DNA of 8,464 bases, taken from NCBI GenBank assembly GCA_011055475.1, contig DSDH01000220.1, forward strand, positions 1-8,464. The letters run 5' to 3'. The notes under the pieces are model-generated. The model saw only the letters and a program-made list of their open reading frames with translations. It was not told the origin of the DNA and did not search any database. This document shows, piece after piece, positions 5,436 through 8,464 of the stretch (its first letter is position 1; each line of letters opens with the position of its first letter). Origin of the DNA: Phycisphaerales bacterium (GTDB lineage Bacteria; Planctomycetota; Phycisphaerae; Sedimentisphaerales; Anaerohalosphaeraceae). The position numbers were made by a program, and so were the translations under genes.

Positions 5436-5527
5436 CCACCCGGCGCTGATGGGTTGGGCCGAGCGTGGGCATGCCACCCGGCGCTGATGGGTCGGGGCAA
5501 GCGGGGGCATGTCACCCGGCGACGGAC
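5429..5527. repeat. 38-bp tandem repeat, about 2.6 copies
   Basis: Units begin at 5429, 5467 and 5505, exactly 38 bp apart. The first 26 bases (GGGCATGCCACCCGGCGCTG and the next six) are identical in units 1 and 2. Unit 3 keeps GGGCATG and CACCCGGCG, then decays. There are no unique spacers, so it is not a CRISPR array. Confidence 0.7.
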
Positions 5528-5528
5528 A

Positions 5529-5613
5529 GCCCCGTAGGGGCGTCAGTTCCGTAGCCGGCGGCGTGAGCCGCCGGTGGCGGCCCCCCATCCAGAATCCCCA
5601 GCCCCAAAGGGGC
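5529..5613. repeat. Cluster of three GC-rich stem-loops
   Basis: GCCCC-GTA-GGGGC (5529-5541); CCGGCGGC-GTGA-GCCGCCGG with perfect 8-bp arms (5555-5574); GCCCC-AAA-GGGGC (5601-5613). From memory, such GCCCC/GGGGC hairpins are common dispersed intergenic repeats in planctomycete and related genomes, but one window cannot show dispersion. Confidence 0.6.
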
Positions 5614-5639
5614 GGCACCGTCGTCGTCACTCCGAGTGA

Positions 5640-5668
5640 CGCGGTGCAAAGCGCAGCGAAGCACCGCG
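5640..5668. repeat. Stem-loop CGCGGTGC / GCACCGCG
   Basis: Perfect 8-bp arms at 5640-5647 and 5661-5668 around a 13-nt loop. There is no poly-T tail on either strand. It lies about 160 bp past the stop of the minus-strand pseudopilin gene, too far to be its likely terminator. Confidence 0.45.
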
Positions 5669-5830
5669 AAGCCGACGAATCTGTTCTTCAGCGTCGCGGA
5701 GCAACACCGCTCATGCAGATGCGGCATAACCTCCGCTGCCTTATGGAAGGCTGTTCAAACGGATCCCGCCACTCGGGGCCTTCCGGCCTTCGGTCGGGGT
5801 GACGGTGAGACGGAGGCTCCCCACAGACTG

Positions 5831-6685
5831 TCAGGATCCGCCGCTGTACCAGCTCTTCTGGATGTTGCGACCGGTGGTCTCCATGATAGCATCGGTGTGG
5901 CCATCCAGAAACAGCGTATTGGACCGACCGTTGGGATTCTGGTCGATCTGCTTGACGCGCTGGGCAGCCATGGCCGGATCCGGATTGTCGAGGGAGCGGT
6001 TCCTCTTGCGGTGGCGGAAAATGCCCCAGTAGCACTCGGGCCCGTACTCTCGGGGTGCGCCGCCGGCCGCGGCGGGACGGTACTGCCGCAAATTAACAGT
6101 CGCTCCGGAAGGAATGTAGAACATGTCGTTCTGTTCGCCTCCCATGCTATCGCCCTCAATGCGGGGCTCCACGTGGTCATGGGTGATAACGAACAGACCG
6201 GGTGACCGCACGTCACTGAGTTTCCGATTGTTGCGCACGGGGCTGCTGCTGGGTGCGTGCACGTCGCGGAAAAAATAGGAGCTCAGCCCGTATCCGGCGT
6301 ACCGTGCCACATCCACGTCATAGTCATCGTAAATGAGCTGGGCGACCCGTTGATAGCTGGGACATCCGAAAACCGCCGGATCCTCGGCGTAGTCCTTGTA
6401 CGCCACGCCCCAGTAGGCTCGGCCATTGTCGGGGTCGACGAATTTCCCGTTGGCATCAAACCACAGCAGGCCATTCGAGGAACTGTTGTCGTAGGCCCGG
6501 CCGTCGTTCTGCTCCAGGTATACGAGCAGGGCCATCCCGATACCCTTGAGGTGGGACCGACACACGATGTCCCTGGCCTGCTCCTTGGCCTTAGCCAGGG
6601 CGGGAATCAGAACGGCGAGCAACAGCCCGATGATGGCGATCACCACGAGCAGCTCGATAAGGGTAAAAGCTCTGCGCTGATGCAT
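5831..6685 (-). CDS. Type II secretion / type IV pilin-like pseudopilin with DGH C-terminal motif
   Basis: A 284-residue prepilin-like protein. The class III leader is very short (MHQRRA); the predicted prepilin-peptidase cut is after Ala6, leaving Phe7 to be N-methylated, with the conserved Glu at mature position 5 (FTLIE). The hydrophobic helix runs to about residue 29. CRSHLKGIGMALLVYLEQNDG (42-62), FGCPSY (106-111), GYGLSSYFF (131-139) and, near the end, NTLFLDGHTDAI (256-267, with FRH at 223-225) match the large pseudopilin family with an H-X9-DG type C-terminal domain found in Planctomycetota, Verrucomicrobiota and Lentisphaerae. Many of these are encoded as single genes, as here, and their exact function is unknown; a role in pilus-like fibres or secretion at the envelope is inferred. 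AGGAGG stands 4 nt before the ATG. No secretion ATPase or peptidase gene is near. Confidence 0.92.
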   Translation of the reverse strand: MHQRRAFTLIELLVVIAIIGLLLAVLIPALAKAKEQARDIVCRSHLKGIGMALLVYLEQNDGRAYDNSSSNGLLWFDANGKFVDPDNGRAYWGVAYKDYAEDPAVFGCPSYQRVAQLIYDDYDVDVARYAGYGLSSYFFRDVHAPSSSPVRNNRKLSDVRSPGLFVITHDHVEPRIEGDSMGGEQNDMFYIPSGATVNLRQYRPAAAGGAPREYGPECYWGIFRHRKRNRSLDNPDPAMAAQRVKQIDQNPNGRSNTLFLDGHTDAIMETTGRNIQKSWYSGGS

Positions 6686-6752
6686 TATGCCTCCTGCGTG
6701 GATTCAATCCGTGTCACACATGCCGTTTCTTTTTGCGCTACCCAACGTCCAC

Positions 6753-6782
6753 ATTATAGGACATGAAACGGGCCCCATGCAA
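6753..6782 (-). promoter_or_regulatory. Promoter of the pseudopilin gene
   Basis: On the minus strand a perfect TATAAT (6758-6753) with TTGCAT (6782-6777) 18 bp upstream. The -35 box is weak. The transcript would start near 6746, giving a leader of about 60 nt. Confidence 0.5.
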
Positions 6783-6837
6783 GCAAAAAAGCCCACCACG
6801 GCGAGGTTTTCGTGCCACGAATGCCCCCCTCGACGGG

Positions 6838-6879
6838 AAAAAAAGACCCCGCCCTCGGCCTTGAGGCCGGGACGGGGTC
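6838..6879 (-). terminator. Intrinsic terminator of glnA
   Basis: On the minus strand a long GC-rich stem opens with GACCCCG (6879-6873), turns at the CCT/AGG region near 6860, and closes with CGGGGTC (6851-6845), followed directly by seven T (6844-6838). It lies about 25 nt past the glnA stop, so glnA is not co-transcribed with the pseudopilin gene. Confidence 0.85.
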
Positions 6880-6904
6880 AGCGACGCCTCTCGGGACCGA
6901 GGAC

Positions 6905-8317
6905 TCAGCAATCGTAGTACAGGTGAAACTCGTACGGATGGGGCCGCAGCGCGATCGGCTCCAGTTCGTTCTCCCGCTTCCACGTGATCCACATCTCGAT
7001 GAGGTCATCCGTGAACACCCCGCCGGCGAACAGAAACTTGTGGTCGGCTTCGAGGGCATCGATCGCCTCGGCCAGGGAGCCGGGCGTGTGCGGGTACTTG
7101 GCCAGCTCTTCGGCGCTGAGCTCATAAATGTCCAGGTCGAGCGGCTCACCCGGATCGATCTTGTTCTGCACACCGTCCAGGGCGGCCATCAGCATGGCCG
7201 TCCAGGCCAGATAGCCGTTGGCCGTCGGATCGGGGCATCGAAACTCGAGCCGCTTGGCCTTGGGGCTGGCCGAATACATCGGAATGCGCACGGCCGCCGA
7301 GCGGTTTCGCGCGCTCATCACCAGGTTCACGGGTGCCTCGAAGCCGGGCACGAGCCGACGATACGAGTTGGTCGTCGGCGCGGCGAAGGCCAGGATCGCC
7401 GGCGCGTGCTTGAGAATGCCGCCGATGGCATACAGCCCCACGTCGCTGAGTCCGGCGTACTTGTCGCCGGCCATGAGCGTCTGCCCCCCCTTCCAGAGCG
7501 ACAGGTGCGTGTGCATGCCGCTGCCGTTGTCCTGGAAGATGGGCTTGGGCATGAACGTCACACTCTTTCCGGCCCGCTTGGCCACGTTCTTGATGATATA
7601 CTTGTACCACATGAACTGATCGGCCATGTGGACCAATTCGGCGAACTGCATATCGATCTCCGACTGCCCGGCCGTGGCGACCTCGTGGTGATGGGCCTCG
7701 ACCACGATGCCGACCTTCTGCATCTCCTCGACCATCTCGCCCCGCAGATCGTGGTAGGTGTCGGTCGGACTGACGGGGAAGTACCCGCCCTTGAAGCTCG
7801 GCTTGTATCCGAGGTTGGGCTCTTCGAAGCGCGCCGTGTTCCAGGCCCCTTCCACCGAGTCGATCCGGTAGAACCCGGTGTGCTGGTTCTGCTCGTAGCG
7901 TACCTCGTCGAAGATGAAGAACTCGGGCTCCGGACCGATGAAACACTGATCGGCGATGCCCGTGGATTTCATATACGCCACGCCCTTCTGCGCCACGTAC
8001 CGCGGATCACGGCTGTACGGCTTCTTGGTGACGGGATCGACGATATCCGCGATCACGCTGACCGTGGGCTTGGCGAAGAACGGATCGAGCACCGCCGTGT
8101 CCGGGTCGGGCACCGCGAGCATGTCGGACATGTGAATGCCCTGCCAACCGCGGATCGACGAGCCGTCAAAACCCACACCCTCCTCAAACGTGCCCTCGTC
8201 CCACGTGTCGACGGGAAACGAACAGTGCTGCCACGTGCCCAGCAGGTCGACAAACTTCAGGTCCACCATCTTCGCGTCGTGCTTCTTCGCGAATTCAAAG
8301 AACTCCTTCGGCGTCAT
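6905..8317 (-). CDS. glnA: Type I glutamine synthetase (GlnA, adenylylation-regulated subtype)
   Basis: Glutamine synthetase: glutamate + ammonia + ATP to glutamine; cytoplasmic, a dodecamer in this family, the main ammonia-assimilating enzyme. 470 residues, the same as bacterial GSI (E. coli 469). Landmarks in order: FDGSSIRGW near residue 50 (the Asp50-loop region), VEAHHHEVATAGQSEIDM (the HHHEVATAGQ metal/ATP motif), GSGMHTHLSLW (catalytic loop; E. coli has a slightly different GSGMHCHMS form), and NSYRRLVPGFEAP with RNRSAAVRIP (ATP-binding and active-site region). IYELSAEE holds Tyr398, aligning with the E. coli tyrosine adenylylated by GlnE, which points to the beta subtype. AAAGGA stands 9 nt before the ATG at 8317. 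No glnB, ntrBC or glnE is in the window. I saw no convincing promoter in 8318-8464. Sequence looks intact and typical. Confidence 0.97.
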   Translation of the reverse strand: MTPKEFFEFAKKHDAKMVDLKFVDLLGTWQHCSFPVDTWDEGTFEEGVGFDGSSIRGWQGIHMSDMLAVPDPDTAVLDPFFAKPTVSVIADIVDPVTKKPYSRDPRYVAQKGVAYMKSTGIADQCFIGPEPEFFIFDEVRYEQNQHTGFYRIDSVEGAWNTARFEEPNLGYKPSFKGGYFPVSPTDTYHDLRGEMVEEMQKVGIVVEAHHHEVATAGQSEIDMQFAELVHMADQFMWYKYIIKNVAKRAGKSVTFMPKPIFQDNGSGMHTHLSLWKGGQTLMAGDKYAGLSDVGLYAIGGILKHAPAILAFAAPTTNSYRRLVPGFEAPVNLVMSARNRSAAVRIPMYSASPKAKRLEFRCPDPTANGYLAWTAMLMAALDGVQNKIDPGEPLDLDIYELSAEELAKYPHTPGSLAEAIDALEADHKFLFAGGVFTDDLIEMWITWKRENELEPIALRPHPYEFHLYYDC

Positions 8318-8464
8318 GGTCTGTGTTCCTTTCGTCCAAGCTTCTTCGTATCTGTTTAGCGGGTGGTCCGCTCAGCGTGTCGGCGCCGGCAGGAGTTGGC
8401 GAACGAGAAGCGGACGCTGGCTGCGGGGTGTGCAGATGAGGGTCGAAAGAAACGACAAGGTGTC

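Larger units (their letters stand above)
4858..5830. other. Long gene-poor intergenic region rich in repeats
   Basis: Nearly 1 kb between the start of the secreted Spy-like gene and the stop of the pseudopilin gene. Open frames here (for example 4891-5301 and 5151-5630, minus) are low-complexity and follow the repeats in several frames; none has a recognisable domain or a good ribosome binding site. The repeat features are listed separately. In 5670-5830 I see no clear feature. Confidence 0.7.

Noticed and set aside
5429..5527. Possible CRISPR array
   Set aside because: Repeats are directly contiguous with no unique spacers, only 2.6 units, and no cas gene is present.
5151..5630. 159-codon minus-strand open frame in the repeat island
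   Set aside because: Its repeated peptide strings simply mirror the DNA repeats (38-bp unit and paired element); no domain and no good ribosome binding site.
6786..6835. Second terminator with a T-run (TTTTTT on the minus strand at 6791-6786)
   Set aside because: The sequence before the T-run forms only short, poorly paired stems, and a much better terminator for glnA already lies at 6838-6879.
6812..8359. 515-codon plus-strand open frame opposite glnA
   Set aside because: It is antisense to a complete, highly conserved glnA; its length comes from GC-rich codon bias and no domain is recognisable.
8318..8464. Sigma-54 or sigma-70 promoter for glnA
   Set aside because: No TGGCAC/TTGC pair and only partial -10-like strings (TAAACA, GATACG) without a matching -35 box; the promoter may lie beyond the window.

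Overview
This is a high-GC window of bacterial chromosome, most likely from a planctomycete, possibly of the Phycisphaerae-like lineages. That is an inference from gene content. The pseudopilin carries the N-terminal FTLIELLVV methylation segment and a C-terminal DGH motif, the layout that is multiplied in Planctomycetota, Verrucomicrobiota and Lentisphaerae. The rsmH gene sits outside any division/cell-wall cluster. The intergenic DNA is full of GC-rich palindromes. No phage, plasmid or IS gene is visible.

Left part (1-1950): an M48 zinc metallopeptidase (minus) and rsmH, the 16S rRNA C1402 N4-methyltransferase (plus), diverge from a 246-bp shared upstream region. The RsmH is divergent in one normally invariant motif.

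Centre (2021-4927) is the most interesting block. Three minus-strand genes overlap head to tail: an ECF-type sigma factor, an 89-residue single-pass membrane protein, and a membrane-anchored protein with Spy/CpxP/CnrX-like helical LTxxQ modules plus a proline-rich tail. This matches the logic of CnrYXH: sigma factor, small membrane anti-sigma factor, periplasmic sensor. Immediately upstream, separated by a good intrinsic terminator, a fourth minus-strand gene encodes a signal-peptide-bearing protein with three copies of the same module. A near-consensus housekeeping promoter places the predicted transcript start of the sigma operon on a GTG codon, which suggests a leaderless message. An ECF-like promoter candidate precedes the secreted protein. 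I infer an envelope-stress or metal-sensing circuit in which the sigma factor may drive the secreted chaperone-like protein.

Intergenic repeat island (about 4960-5670): roughly 700 bp without a credible gene. It contains 9-bp direct repeats, a paired element of about 80 bp with conserved ends and a variable middle, a 24-bp near-perfect palindrome, a 38-bp tandem repeat, and several GC-rich stem-loops.

Right part (5831-8464): a solitary type II/IV pseudopilin-like gene with a TATAAT promoter, then glnA, a type I glutamine synthetase with a conserved adenylylation tyrosine and a strong intrinsic terminator. Both are on the minus strand.
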